Assembly: GCF_027497215.1 (NCBI RefSeq)
Contig: NZ_CP114904.1
Coordinates: forward strand, 4,052,001 to 4,116,000
Direction of reading: 5' to 3'
Source of the DNA: Micromonospora sp. WMMD812
Lineage (GTDB): Bacteria > Actinomycetota > Actinomycetes > Mycobacteriales > Micromonosporaceae
Length of the DNA stretch: 64,000 bases
Shown here: in pieces, positions 34,304 through 41,906 of the stretch
How the letters are laid out: each line of letters begins with the position of its first letter
Numbering within the stretch: the stretch's first letter is position 1
Made by a program: the position numbers and the translations under genes
Notes under the pieces: model-generated
What the model was told of the DNA's origin: nothing
The model's database searches: none
The model's input: the letters and a program-made list of their open reading frames with translations, nothing else

Positions 34304-35019
34304 GCGAGCGAACCGACATCAGCGGGCGGAGCGACCTGAGCGCCATCCGGGTGCTCGTCGTCGAGGACGAGGAGCTGATCGCGGAGGCGCACCGCGCGTA
34401 CACCGAGCGGGTGCCGGGGTTCCGGGTGGTCGGGGTGTCGCACAACGCCCGGGAGGCGATGCGGGTGCTGCGCCGTACCGGAGACGACGCCGTCGACCTG
34501 GTGCTGCTCGACTTCCACCTGCCCGACGTGCACGGCCTGGACCTCTGCCGAGCCATGCGGGCGGCGGGCAGCGGCGCCGACGTGCTCGCCGTGACGTCGG
34601 CCCGGGACCTGACGGTGGTGCGCGCGGCGGTGGCCCTCGGGGTGACGCACTACCTGCTCAAACCGTTCACGTTCGCGGCCTTCCGCGACAAGCTGGAGCG
34701 CTACGCGGCGTACCGGCGGCAGGCGTCGGCGGGCGGGGCGGTCGCCGCCCAGCACGAGGTGGACCGGATGTTCGCCACCCTGCGCGGGACCGCGCCGGAC
34801 ACCCTGCCCAAGGGGCTGGGCGCGCAGACGCTCGACACCGTGCTTGACGTGCTGCGCCGGCAGCCGGGGCTGTCGGCCTCGGAGGTCGCCGAGCGCACCG
34901 GAACGTCCCGGGTCACCGCGCGCCGCTACCTCGAGCATCTGGTCGACACCGGTCGACTCACCCGCACCCCGCGGTACGGCACGCCGGGCCGGCCCGAGGT
35001 GGAGTACCGGCCCACCTGA
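34300..35019 (+). CDS. CitB/DcuR-family response regulator
   Basis: 239 residues. Receiver domain IRVLVVEDEELIAEAHRAYTERVPGFRVVG, phosphoacceptor in LVLLDFHLPDVHGLDLCR, and the Lys of YLLKPFTFAAF. The C-terminal HTH (TVLDVLRRQPGLSASEVAERTGTSRVTARRYLEHLVDTGRL) is the CitB type. It is co-translated with the kinase and very probably activates dctA at 31214. Confidence 0.95.
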   Translation: MSERTDISGRSDLSAIRVLVVEDEELIAEAHRAYTERVPGFRVVGVSHNAREAMRVLRRTGDDAVDLVLLDFHLPDVHGLDLCRAMRAAGSGADVLAVTSARDLTVVRAAVALGVTHYLLKPFTFAAFRDKLERYAAYRRQASAGGAVAAQHEVDRMFATLRGTAPDTLPKGLGAQTLDTVLDVLRRQPGLSASEVAERTGTSRVTARRYLEHLVDTGRLTRTPRYGTPGRPEVEYRPT

Positions 35020-35202
35020 GCGGCGGTGCGGAGACCGGGCTGCGCAACCCGGCCGGTCGTCCCGCGGACCGGACCGGACCCTGCCCCGGGTCGCCCCGCC
35101 GGCGGGAACTGCCCGGTTCCGGAGCCCGGGGAGCGCGACGGGCATGATCATGACTGATGGCGGCGTCGTACACCGCTGGACAACCGAGGAGGGGACGCGA
35201 CC

Positions 35203-36477
35203 GTGCCGGACGCCGAGGAGCTCATCACCGCCGCCGTGGCGGCCTCCCGCGGCACCGACGTACGCCTCGCGGAGCGGCGGCTGGATCTGCTCGTGGTCGG
35301 CACCGGCACCGCGGACGGCGCGACGGCGGTGGACGCGGCGCTGCTGCGTCGCCTGGCCGGGGCCGTCGGACGGCTCTGGCCGCGTGGCTGGCAGCCGGCC
35401 GACCTCGACCGGCTGGCCGGACGGCGGCTCGGTGCGCGGCCGGCCCGGCTGCTGCGGAACGCGACGGCCGCGCAGCGGCGCGACCATCCCGGCCCGGTCC
35501 CGTCCTGGTGGGACGACCAGCTGCGCGACCTGGACGCCCGGGTGTGGTGGGACGACGACGCCCGCCACCTCACCGCCTGGGCCGCCCGGGAAGGGGTGGA
35601 CCGGATCACCGCCCTGCGGGAGGCGGTCGAGGCGCTGGCGCTCGTGGAGAGCCTGCCGCCGATCGCCGTGCTCCGCCCGCCACCCGGATCGGCGACGACC
35701 GCGCCGGCGGGTGGATCGGCGACGACCGGTCCGGTCAGCCGCGGCGGTTCGCGGATCCTGGACCGGGTGCGGGCGCTGCTCGCCAAGGCGGAGTCGACCA
35801 CCTTCCCGGCGGAGGCCGAGGCGCTGACCGGCAAGGCACAGGAGCTGATGGCCCGGCACAGCCTCGACGAGGCGCTGCTGGCGGCCGAGGCGCCCCGCAC
35901 CGACCTGCCCGGCGGGGTGCGGCTCGGCACCGACCCCCCGTACGCGGGCGCGAAGGCGCTGCTCGTGCAGGAGGTGGCCGCGGCGAACGGCTGCGAGTCG
36001 GTCTGGTCGGACGACCTCGGCTTCGCCACGGTGCTCGGCTGGCCGGCCGACCTCGAGGCGGTCGAACTGCTCTACACGTCGCTGCTGGTGCAGGCCACCA
36101 CCGCGATGCTGCGCGGCCGGGGCGAGCGCCGGGCGGCCGCCGGTCGCCGGCGTACCCGCGGCTACGACGAGTCCTTCCTGCACGCGTTCGCGCTGCGCAT
36201 CGGGGAGCGGCTGCGGGCGGCCAGCGCGGCGGCGAACCGGGAGGCGGCGGAGGCCGCCGGTCCGGAGCGGCTGCTCCCGGTGCTCGCCGCCCGGAGCGAG
36301 GCGGTCCAGGAACGGCTGGAGACGCTGTTCCCGGGGGTCACCCGGCAGCGGCTGACCGTCCGGGACGCGGAGGGCTGGGCGTCCGGCACGTCGGCGGCCG
36401 ACCGGGCGTCGCTCCACCCGGGCGGCGGCACCCGGCCGGGCCGACAGGTCCGCGGCGGGGAGCGCCGTCCCCGCTGA
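35203..36477 (+). CDS. DUF2786-domain protein
   Basis: 424 residues, GTG start at 35203. The central DUF2786 motif is DRVRALLAKAESTTFPAEAEALTGKAQELMARHSLDEALL (about 187-226). It is preceded by an N-terminal helical part with LRRLAGAVGRLWPRGWQPADLDRLAGRRLG, and followed by an alpha/beta part (GAKALLVQEVAAANGCESVWSDDLGFATVLGWPADLEAVELLYTSLLVQATTAML). The C-terminus is Arg/Gly-rich. The family is common in actinobacteria and some phages, function unknown. It is isolated, in front of the second ECF42 module; a possible -10/-35 was not clear. Confidence 0.9.
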   Translation: MPDAEELITAAVAASRGTDVRLAERRLDLLVVGTGTADGATAVDAALLRRLAGAVGRLWPRGWQPADLDRLAGRRLGARPARLLRNATAAQRRDHPGPVPSWWDDQLRDLDARVWWDDDARHLTAWAAREGVDRITALREAVEALALVESLPPIAVLRPPPGSATTAPAGGSATTGPVSRGGSRILDRVRALLAKAESTTFPAEAEALTGKAQELMARHSLDEALLAAEAPRTDLPGGVRLGTDPPYAGAKALLVQEVAAANGCESVWSDDLGFATVLGWPADLEAVELLYTSLLVQATTAMLRGRGERRAAAGRRRTRGYDESFLHAFALRIGERLRAASAAANREAAEAAGPERLLPVLAARSEAVQERLETLFPGVTRQRLTVRDAEGWASGTSAADRASLHPGGGTRPGRQVRGGERRPR

Positions 36478-36616
36478 TCCGCCCGGCGTGGGCGCCGACG
36501 CTCCGCCGGAATTTCTGCGACCTTCTTCGGTACGGATGTAGGGAACGGGGTGTCGGCTCCGACCCCTCGGCGAGCCGCGCCACCGATCGGCGCGGCCAGG
36601 ACGCGAGGAGCAGGTC

Positions 36617-36982
36617 GTGAAGTACATGCTGTTGATCTGGAACCGGCCCGGCTTCGTCGAGGAGCTGTCCGAGCAGGAACGGGTCACGCTCTTCGGCGAG
36701 GTCGACGAGATCATGAAGGAGTTGTCCGAGTCCGGCGAGCTGGTGGGTGGGCAGGCGCTGGCCGATCCGTCGCAGACGCGTACGGTCCGGCTGGCCGGCG
36801 GGCACCCGGAGGTGGTCGACGGGCCGTTCATGGAGAGCAAGGAGCAGTTCGCCGGGTACGTCGCGGTGGACTGCGACAGCCCGGAGCGGGCGGCCGAGAT
36901 CGCCGCGCGCTGGCCGGACGTGCGCTACGGCGGCGTCATGGAGGTCCGCGCGATCATGCACGACGCGGGGACGGAGATGTGA
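36617..36982 (+). CDS. DGPF/YCII-domain protein, second copy
   Basis: 121 residues: MKYMLLIWNRPGFVEELSEQERVTLFGEVDEIMKEL, DGPFMESKEQFAGYVAVDC (the DGPF motif) and VRYGGVMEVRAIM. GTG at 36617 after GAGGAGCAGG. The stop overlaps the GTG of the sigma gene. A TGTCGG at 36551 may be the -35 of an ECF42-like promoter, but no matching CG(A/T)C lies 16-17 bases further, so I do not call it. Paralogue of the gene at 4723. Confidence 0.9.
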   Translation: MKYMLLIWNRPGFVEELSEQERVTLFGEVDEIMKELSESGELVGGQALADPSQTRTVRLAGGHPEVVDGPFMESKEQFAGYVAVDCDSPERAAEIAARWPDVRYGGVMEVRAIMHDAGTEM

Positions 36983-38226
36983 CGACCGGGGCGGGCGAGG
37001 TCGAGGAGCTGCTGCGCCCGCTGGCGCCGCAGGTCCTCGGCCTGCTCGTCCGACGGCACGGCCAGTTCGACCGGTGCGAGGACGCGGTCCAGGAGGCGCT
37101 GCTCGCGGCCGCCCTGCAGTGGCCGGAGCAGGGCGTGCCGGAGAACCCCCGCGCCTGGCTGCTCACCGTTGCCACCCGCCGGCTCGCCGACGAGTGGCGC
37201 AGCGAGTGCGCCCGCCGGGACCGCGAGGTCGCGGTGGCCGTCCGCGAGCCGGCGTACGCCCTGGTCGCTCCGCCGGCGGACGCGGAGTCGCCGGCCGGCG
37301 ACGACACCCTGCGGCTGCTCTTCCTCTGCTGTCACCCGGCACTGCCCCGGTCCGCGCAGGTCGCGCTGACCCTGCGCGCGGTCGGCGGCCTCAGCACCGC
37401 GCAGATCGCCCGGGCGTACCTGGTGCCGGAGGCGACGATGAGTCAGCGCATCCGCCGGGCCAAGCAGCGGATCGAGGCGACCGGGGCGCGGTTCACCATG
37501 CCGTCGCCAGCCGAGCGCGACGACCGGCTGGGCGCGGTGCTCCAGGTGCTCTACCTGATCTTCAACGAGGGCTACACCGCGTCCAGCGGGCCCGACCTGC
37601 ACCGGGCCGAGCCGACCGCCGAGGCGATCCGGCTCACCCGGATGCTGCACGGGCTGTTGCCCGACGACGGCGAGGTGGCCGGGCTGCTGGCGCTGATGCT
37701 GCTCACCGACGCGCACCGGGCCGCCCGCGTCGGGCCGGGCGGCGAGCTGGTGCCGCTCGCCGAACAGGACCGGGACCGGTGGGACCGGGCCGCGATCGCG
37801 GAGGGCGTCGCCCTGGTGACCGAGGCGCTGACCTGGTCGCCGCCCGGCCCCTACCAGCTGCAGGCGGCCATCGCGGCGGTGCACGCCGAGGCGCCGTCGG
37901 CCGCCGCGACCGACTGGCCGCAGATCGTGGCGCTCTACCGGCTACTCGCCCGGGTCACCCCGAACCCGATGGTCACTCTGAACCAGGCGGTCGCGGTGGC
38001 GATGGTGGACGGCCCGGGCGCCGGGCTGGCCCTGCTGACGCCGCTGGACGAGGACGACCGCACGGCGGGCCACCACCGCCTCGCCGCCGTCCGCGCCCAC
38101 CTGCTGGAACTGGCGGGCGAGCCCGGTGCGGCGCGGGACGCGTACCTGGCCGCGGCGCGCGCCACCACCAGCATTCCCGAGCGGCGCTACCTGGAGCTGC
38201 GGGCCGCCCGGCTGTCCGACTGCTGA
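36979..38226 (+). CDS. ECF42-family RNA polymerase sigma factor, second copy
   Basis: 415 residues from GTG 36979, overlapping the DGPF stop (GTGA). A longer reading from 36550 would run through the DGPF gene in another frame and is rejected. Region 2 LVRRHGQFDRCEDAVQEALLAAALQWP, region 4 LTLRAVGGLSTAQIARAYLVPEATMSQRIRRAKQRIE, then the long SnoaL/TPR-like ECF42 extension (FNEGYTASSGPDLHRAEPTAEAIRLTRML, LNQAVAVAMVDGPGAGLALL). Same organisation as 4723-6350, indicating a duplicated module with possibly different inputs. Confidence 0.93.
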   Translation: MTTGAGEVEELLRPLAPQVLGLLVRRHGQFDRCEDAVQEALLAAALQWPEQGVPENPRAWLLTVATRRLADEWRSECARRDREVAVAVREPAYALVAPPADAESPAGDDTLRLLFLCCHPALPRSAQVALTLRAVGGLSTAQIARAYLVPEATMSQRIRRAKQRIEATGARFTMPSPAERDDRLGAVLQVLYLIFNEGYTASSGPDLHRAEPTAEAIRLTRMLHGLLPDDGEVAGLLALMLLTDAHRAARVGPGGELVPLAEQDRDRWDRAAIAEGVALVTEALTWSPPGPYQLQAAIAAVHAEAPSAAATDWPQIVALYRLLARVTPNPMVTLNQAVAVAMVDGPGAGLALLTPLDEDDRTAGHHRLAAVRAHLLELAGEPGAARDAYLAAARATTSIPERRYLELRAARLSDC

Positions 38227-38243
38227 CGCGGGACCGGGGCCTG

Positions 38244-38354
38244 GCGCGTCCGGCCGCGGTGGGCCCTGCCGCGGCGACCGCCCGGCGCGTCCGGCTGCGG
38301 CAGGCCCTGCCACGGCGACCGCCCGGCCGCGGTGGGCTCTGCCACGGCGACCGG
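38244..38354. repeat. 41-bp minisatellite downstream of the second sigma gene
   Basis: Unit 1 (38244-38284) and unit 2 (38285-38325) are 41 bases long with four or so differences; a third partial unit (38326-38354) lacks the first 11 bases. It fills the gap between two convergent genes. Confidence 0.8.
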
Positions 38355-38369
38355 ACGGCGCACGGGGGG

Positions 38370-39854
38370 TCAGGCGGTCGGGTTCACCGCCGGGCACCGG
38401 GCGCCCCGGGCCGGCGCCACCACGTCGACGAGGTACCGGTCGACGGCCCGACCCACGCACGGGGTGGTCGTGTAGCTGCCGTGCCCCCAGCCCTCGTAGG
38501 TCAGCAGGACGCCGTGCCGGCCGAGCTGCCGCGCCACGTTGGTCGCCCAGTTGAAGCCGCTCGCCGGATCGTGCCGGGTGGCCGCCACGAGCAGCGGCAC
38601 GTCGGTGCGGACCCGGAGGCGGTGCTGCGGGTTGGCGACCGGCGTCGGGGTGCCCAGGCAGGTCGAGATGGCGAGCACCGCCTGCGGATACCGCAGGTCG
38701 AGCGCGATCCGGGCGGCCCGGCGCAGGTGGGCGGCGTACTCCCGATGGTCGCGCACGGGCAGGGCCCAGTCCTGGCAGAAGACGGCCAGGGGGTTCGGGC
38801 TGACCGCGGTGTCCGCCGTGGTGCCCGGTGCCGGTGCCGATGCCGGTGCCGGTGCCGGTGCCGGTGCCGACGTCATGGTGAGGATGTCCGCCGCCAGGCC
38901 GGGCCAGTCCGGCCCGTACAGCGCCTTCTGAGCGAGCCGGCTGAGCAGGAACGGCGTCAGCCGTACGGCAGGACGATCGGGATCGGCCAGCTCGCCCTGT
39001 TCGGCCCGGGCCCACAGGCCGGCCCAGACGGCTCGGACGTCCCGCCCGTGCAGCGCACAGCGGGGCTCGGCCGCGCACCAGGCGACGAACTCGTCGAACG
39101 AGTCCTGGACCGTGGCGGCCTGGGTGTCCAGGAAGGACCGGGTGCCGAGGCTGTGGTCGACCGCGGCCTCCAGCACCATCGCGCGTACCCGGTGCGGGAA
39201 CTGCTCCGCGTAGGTGAGACCGAGCAGCGTCCCGTAGGAACTGCCGTGGAAGGTCAACCGTCGCTCGCCCAGCGCGACCCGGACCGCCTCCAGGTCACGT
39301 GCCGCGCTCAGGGTGTCCACATGGTCGAAGAGCGGGCCAGTCCGCGCCCGGCAGTCGGCCCGCAACCGGGCGTTGCCGGCCAGCGTGGCAGCGAACTGCG
39401 CCTGGTCCTCGATGACCTGCGGCTGTGCGGCCAGCAGCGCGGTGGCGCAGACGACCGGGTGGCTCCGGCCGACGCCACGGGGGTCGAAGCTGACGATGTC
39501 GAACCGTCGGCGCAGGTCATCACTGAACCGGTGCATGCCGGTCACCACCCGGTCCACGCCACTGTCGCCCGGGCCACCGGGTCCGAACACCAGCGAGCCG
39601 ACCCTTTCGGCGCGGTCCGTGGCGGTGCGGCGGGCCAGCGCCAGGTCGAACCGCTCGCCGTCCGGTCGGCTCCAGTCGACCGGGACGGAGAGCGTCCCGC
39701 ATTCGGCGGTCCGGTCCTGGTCGCACGGGCGCCAGGTGATGGTCGGCTCCGATCCGGAACGGGCCGCCGCGGCCGGCGGACCACCCGCCCCGATCAGTGC
39801 GACCGCTGTCGCGACCGCCAGCGTCCAGCCGACGGATTTGCGTACGCGCAGCAC
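38370..39854 (-). CDS. Secreted alpha/beta hydrolase, tripeptidyl aminopeptidase-like (S33)
   Basis: 494 residues from GTG 39854 (GGAGAGGA upstream). Signal peptide VRKSVGWTLAVATAVALIGAGGPPAAAARS (cleavage about 30). Motifs: WRPCDQDRTAECGTLSVPVDWSRPDG, VFGPGGPGDSGVDRV, DIVSFDPRGVGRSHPVVC, LTFHGSSYGTLLGLTYAEQFPHRV (Ser nucleophile in GSSYG) and GWGHGSYTTTPCVGRAVDRYL (His). This is the Streptomyces Tap/SlpD-like architecture that removes N-terminal peptides outside the cell. An Ala-Pro repeat from a hexanucleotide tract (38827-38868) interrupts the lid. The gene stands alone. Confidence 0.93.
   Translation of the reverse strand: MLRVRKSVGWTLAVATAVALIGAGGPPAAAARSGSEPTITWRPCDQDRTAECGTLSVPVDWSRPDGERFDLALARRTATDRAERVGSLVFGPGGPGDSGVDRVVTGMHRFSDDLRRRFDIVSFDPRGVGRSHPVVCATALLAAQPQVIEDQAQFAATLAGNARLRADCRARTGPLFDHVDTLSAARDLEAVRVALGERRLTFHGSSYGTLLGLTYAEQFPHRVRAMVLEAAVDHSLGTRSFLDTQAATVQDSFDEFVAWCAAEPRCALHGRDVRAVWAGLWARAEQGELADPDRPAVRLTPFLLSRLAQKALYGPDWPGLAADILTMTSAPAPAPAPASAPAPGTTADTAVSPNPLAVFCQDWALPVRDHREYAAHLRRAARIALDLRYPQAVLAISTCLGTPTPVANPQHRLRVRTDVPLLVAATRHDPASGFNWATNVARQLGRHGVLLTYEGWGHGSYTTTPCVGRAVDRYLVDVVAPARGARCPAVNPTA
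38827..38868. repeat. Hexanucleotide repeat (GGTGCC)7 in the hydrolase gene
   Basis: Seven GGTGCC units (the third is GATGCC) encode Ala-Pro repeats on the minus strand. The period of six keeps frame on slippage. Confidence 0.85.
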
Positions 39855-39927
39855 GAGATGCTGTCCTCTCCTCGAAGGGGCATTGCGGTGAGAACTCGCC
39901 CGTGGGCGAGGTGATGCTGCTTTACAC

Positions 39928-39959
39928 CCGGGCCGTCGAGTTGCCCCTCGGCGGCCCGG
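39928..39959 (-). terminator. Hairpin downstream of the ArsR-type operon
   Basis: CCGGGCCGTCGAG (39928-39940) pairs with CTCGGCGGCCCGG (39947-39959), one G-U pair, 6-base loop. It follows the gene ending at 40018 and precedes the hydrolase start at 39854. A smaller palindrome CTCGCCC-GT-GGGCGAG lies at 39895-39910. Confidence 0.6.
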
Positions 39960-40017
39960 AACCTCCGGCGCCGGGCCAGGGCCTGTGTCATAGCCCCGGG
40001 CCGACCCGCGGCGGGCT

Positions 40018-40296
40018 CTAGTCGACGTCTCGCAGGACGCGTTCCAGCGCGGCCATCCGGTCCTCCATCCCACCGAGGCGGCCGTCCAACGCGGCGAGCA
40101 GACGCTCGTTGCTCTCCTGGGCCCGGACGGCACTCTCGGCGAGCCGGCGGTACTCCTCCTCGCGGATCCCGAGGACACGGGCCCGCCGGGTCTTCGCGAA
40201 CTGCACCACGGTCACCGTGATCACGCTGATCAGCAGGGCGAAGATGCCGATCGCCCCGACCACCTCGGTCCAGTCGTGTTCGCTCATTCCGGTCAC
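40018..40296 (-). CDS. Small one-helix membrane protein with coiled coil
   Basis: 92 residues; GTG 40296 overlaps the stop of the ArsR-type gene (GTGA). One membrane helix (VVGAIGIFALLISVITVTVVQF) is followed by a charged helix, LGIREEEYRRLAESAVRAQESNERLLAALDGRLGGMEDRMAALERVL, with heptad-like Leu/Ala spacing. Function unknown. Tight coupling with a winged-helix regulator suggests a sensor or anchoring role, which is inference. Confidence 0.8.
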   Translation of the reverse strand: MTGMSEHDWTEVVGAIGIFALLISVITVTVVQFAKTRRARVLGIREEEYRRLAESAVRAQESNERLLAALDGRLGGMEDRMAALERVLRDVD

Positions 40297-40640
40297 CGCT
40301 CGTCACCGTCCCGATCCTCGGCGGCCGGCGGGGTCAGCGTCCGGACCGCGTCCGCGATGACGTCCGGGGTGAGCCGGAGTGCGAACGGTTCCACCTCGTA
40401 GTACTTCATTGCCTTCCCGTCCTCCGACAACTCCAGATGGGCGGACACGAGACCGGCCGCCGTCAGCTTCCGCAGGTGGACCTGCAGCAGCGCACGGCTG
40501 ATGCCGAGATCCCGCGCGAGCCGACTGACGTACGCCCGCTCCCGGGCCAGCGCGGCGATCACCCGCAGCCGGTGCGGGTTGGCGAGGGTGCCGAGCACCC
40601 GGACCAGGTCGTCTCCCGACAGCGCCGGATCGCCACTCAT
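40293..40640 (-). CDS. ArsR-type winged-helix regulator
   Basis: 115 residues from ATG 40640 (AAGGG upstream). DNA-binding domain LVRVLGTLANPHRLRVIAALARERAYVSRLARDLGISRALLQVHLRKLTAAGLVSAHLELSEDGKAMKYYEVEPFALRLTPDVI. No metal-binding Cys pairs are visible, so it is not a typical arsenic/zinc sensor. A palindrome at 40650 overlaps the ribosome binding site, suggesting autorepression. Co-translated with the membrane protein at 40018. Confidence 0.9.
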   Translation of the reverse strand: MSGDPALSGDDLVRVLGTLANPHRLRVIAALARERAYVSRLARDLGISRALLQVHLRKLTAAGLVSAHLELSEDGKAMKYYEVEPFALRLTPDVIADAVRTLTPPAAEDRDGDER

Positions 40641-40649
40641 GACGCGCCC

Positions 40650-40661
40650 TTGCACATGCAA
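40650..40661. promoter_or_regulatory. Palindrome at the ArsR-type gene start, likely operator
   Basis: TTGCACATGCAA: perfect TTGCA/TGCAA arms around CA, 9 bases before the ATG and overlapping the AAGGG ribosome binding site. Confidence 0.5.
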
Positions 40662-40768
40662 AAGAAAGTTAGCGGGTGTCGGTCCACGATGCACGGCCCG
40701 GACGAATCAATCAGGGTGAGTTCCGGGTTACCCCGCACAGGGAGGAGTGCGTGCGCTCCGGGCTCTGC

Positions 40769-40894
40769 CGGGCCGTTCCTGCGGGCCTGCCCTCGGACCG
40801 GCCGTCCTGTCCGCCGGGCCGTTCCTGCGGGCCCGCCCTCGGGCCGGCCGTCCTGTCCGCCGGGCCGTTCCTGCGGGCCCGCCCTCGGGCCGGC
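40769..40894. repeat. 46-bp minisatellite, 2.7 units, upstream of the ArsR-type gene
   Basis: Units at 40769-40814 and 40815-40860 are 46 bases long with two differences; a third, partial unit covers 40861-40894. It ends 7 bases before the stop of the lipoprotein gene. Confidence 0.85.
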
Positions 40895-40901
40895 GGTCGG
40901 G

Positions 40902-41402
40902 TCAGGGGCGGCAGTCCCGCATCAGATCGGCGGGGATCCGGGTGAAGGTGTCGCTCAGCCACGCGGTCGGGCGAGCGGCCCGGGAACCGGCGTCGATCCG
41001 GTCGGCGACGCCCCGGACCAGAATCCCGATCCGCGGGTCCTCGGCGCGGCGGGCCTGCGCCCGCACGTGGTCGGCCAGCTCGGCGAGGTTCCGCCGGAGC
41101 TGGTCGGCGATCTGCTCGCCGGTCAGTTCACGCTCGGTCGCCGCGGCCGACTCCGTGGCGATCCTCCGACTGCTGGCGATGATGAGCCGGTCGACGGCCT
41201 GACAGACCGCGACCGTGTTGGCCGCGGTCACCGGCGACGGGCTGGCGGTGGACGGCGCCGTGGCGGGTGCGGCCACGGCGGTCGGCGTCGGTGCGCCGCC
41301 GAGCCCGTCGGTCTCCGCGCCGGGCGACTGGCAGCCGGCGAGCAGGGCCGCCAGCGCGACCGCGGCGACGGCCCACCGGCCGGTCACGATGGGCTGGGAC
41401 AT
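40902..41402 (-). CDS. Putative lipoprotein
   Basis: 166 residues. Type II signal peptide WAVAAVALAALLAGCQSP with lipobox LLAGC (Cys24), a Thr/Ala/Pro linker (about 30-58), then a helical domain: VAVCQAVDRLIIASSRRIATESAAATERELTGEQIADQLRRNLAELADHVRAQARRAEDPRIGILVRGVADRIDAG and AWLSDTFTRIPADLMRDC. Two Cys (CQAVD and DC) may bond. Membrane-anchored on the outer face. Function unknown. Confidence 0.88.
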   Translation of the reverse strand: MSQPIVTGRWAVAAVALAALLAGCQSPGAETDGLGGAPTPTAVAAPATAPSTASPSPVTAANTVAVCQAVDRLIIASSRRIATESAAATERELTGEQIADQLRRNLAELADHVRAQARRAEDPRIGILVRGVADRIDAGSRAARPTAWLSDTFTRIPADLMRDCRP

Positions 41403-41571
41403 CGACCCCTCCCGTTCCAGGTCGGCCGTCCGGCTCGGACGGTCGGCGTGGGCGGCACGCGGACGGAGTCGAGCGGCGACACCTCGTCCTGGCCAACGAT
41501 CCGGCGCCGACCCGAGACACGCGTACGCGCGCCGGGCCGGCGGTCACCGGCCCGACGCGCGTACGGTGCGG

Positions 41572-41745
41572 TCAGCTCTTGAAGGCGTCCTTGATCTTCT
41601 CGCCGGCCTGCTTGAGGTTGGCGGCGGCCTGGTCGTTGCGACCCTCGGCCTCCAGCCGCTCGTCGTCGGTGGCCCGGCCGGCCTGCTCCTTGACCTTGCC
41701 ACCCGCGTCCTCGGCGGCGTTGTTGATCTTGTCCTCGATACCCAT
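41572..41745 (-). CDS. CsbD-family stress protein
   Basis: 57 residues from ATG 41745, GGAGGT upstream. MGIEDKINNAAEDAGGKVKEQAGRATDDERLEAEGRNDQAAANLKQAGEKIKDAFKS matches CsbD proteins: short, hydrophilic, helical, expressed under general stress in many bacteria. Single gene. Confidence 0.93.
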   Translation of the reverse strand: MGIEDKINNAAEDAGGKVKEQAGRATDDERLEAEGRNDQAAANLKQAGEKIKDAFKS

Positions 41746-41827
41746 CACGCACCTCCAGTCCGAAGCATCGCTACAACCGGACAGGTACCCCACCCCCACC
41801 CACCCCAACCACCTCCCGACCGACCCG

Positions 41828-41900
41828 CGCCGGGTTGATCCTGAGGTCTACGGCAGATTCGGAGACCGAATTCGCCGTGAACCTCATGATCAACGCGGCG
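41828..41900. repeat. Imperfect 35-bp inverted repeat after copA (REP-like hairpin)
   Basis: Arms 41828-41862 and 41866-41900 match at 29 of 35 positions around a 3-base loop. The arms contain GTTGATC-TGAGGT. It ends 6 bases before the copA stop on the minus strand, so it can terminate copA. Its sequence style suggests a dispersed intergenic element. Confidence 0.75.
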
Positions 41901-41906
41901 GTGTGA

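Noticed and set aside
36551..36577. ECF42 promoter before the second DGPF gene
   Set aside because: TGTCGG is present but no CG(A/T)C at 16-17 bases; too weak to call.
36550..36978. Long N-terminal extension of the second sigma gene
   Set aside because: It covers the DGPF gene in another frame; true start is GTG 36979 by overlap and by comparison to the first copy.
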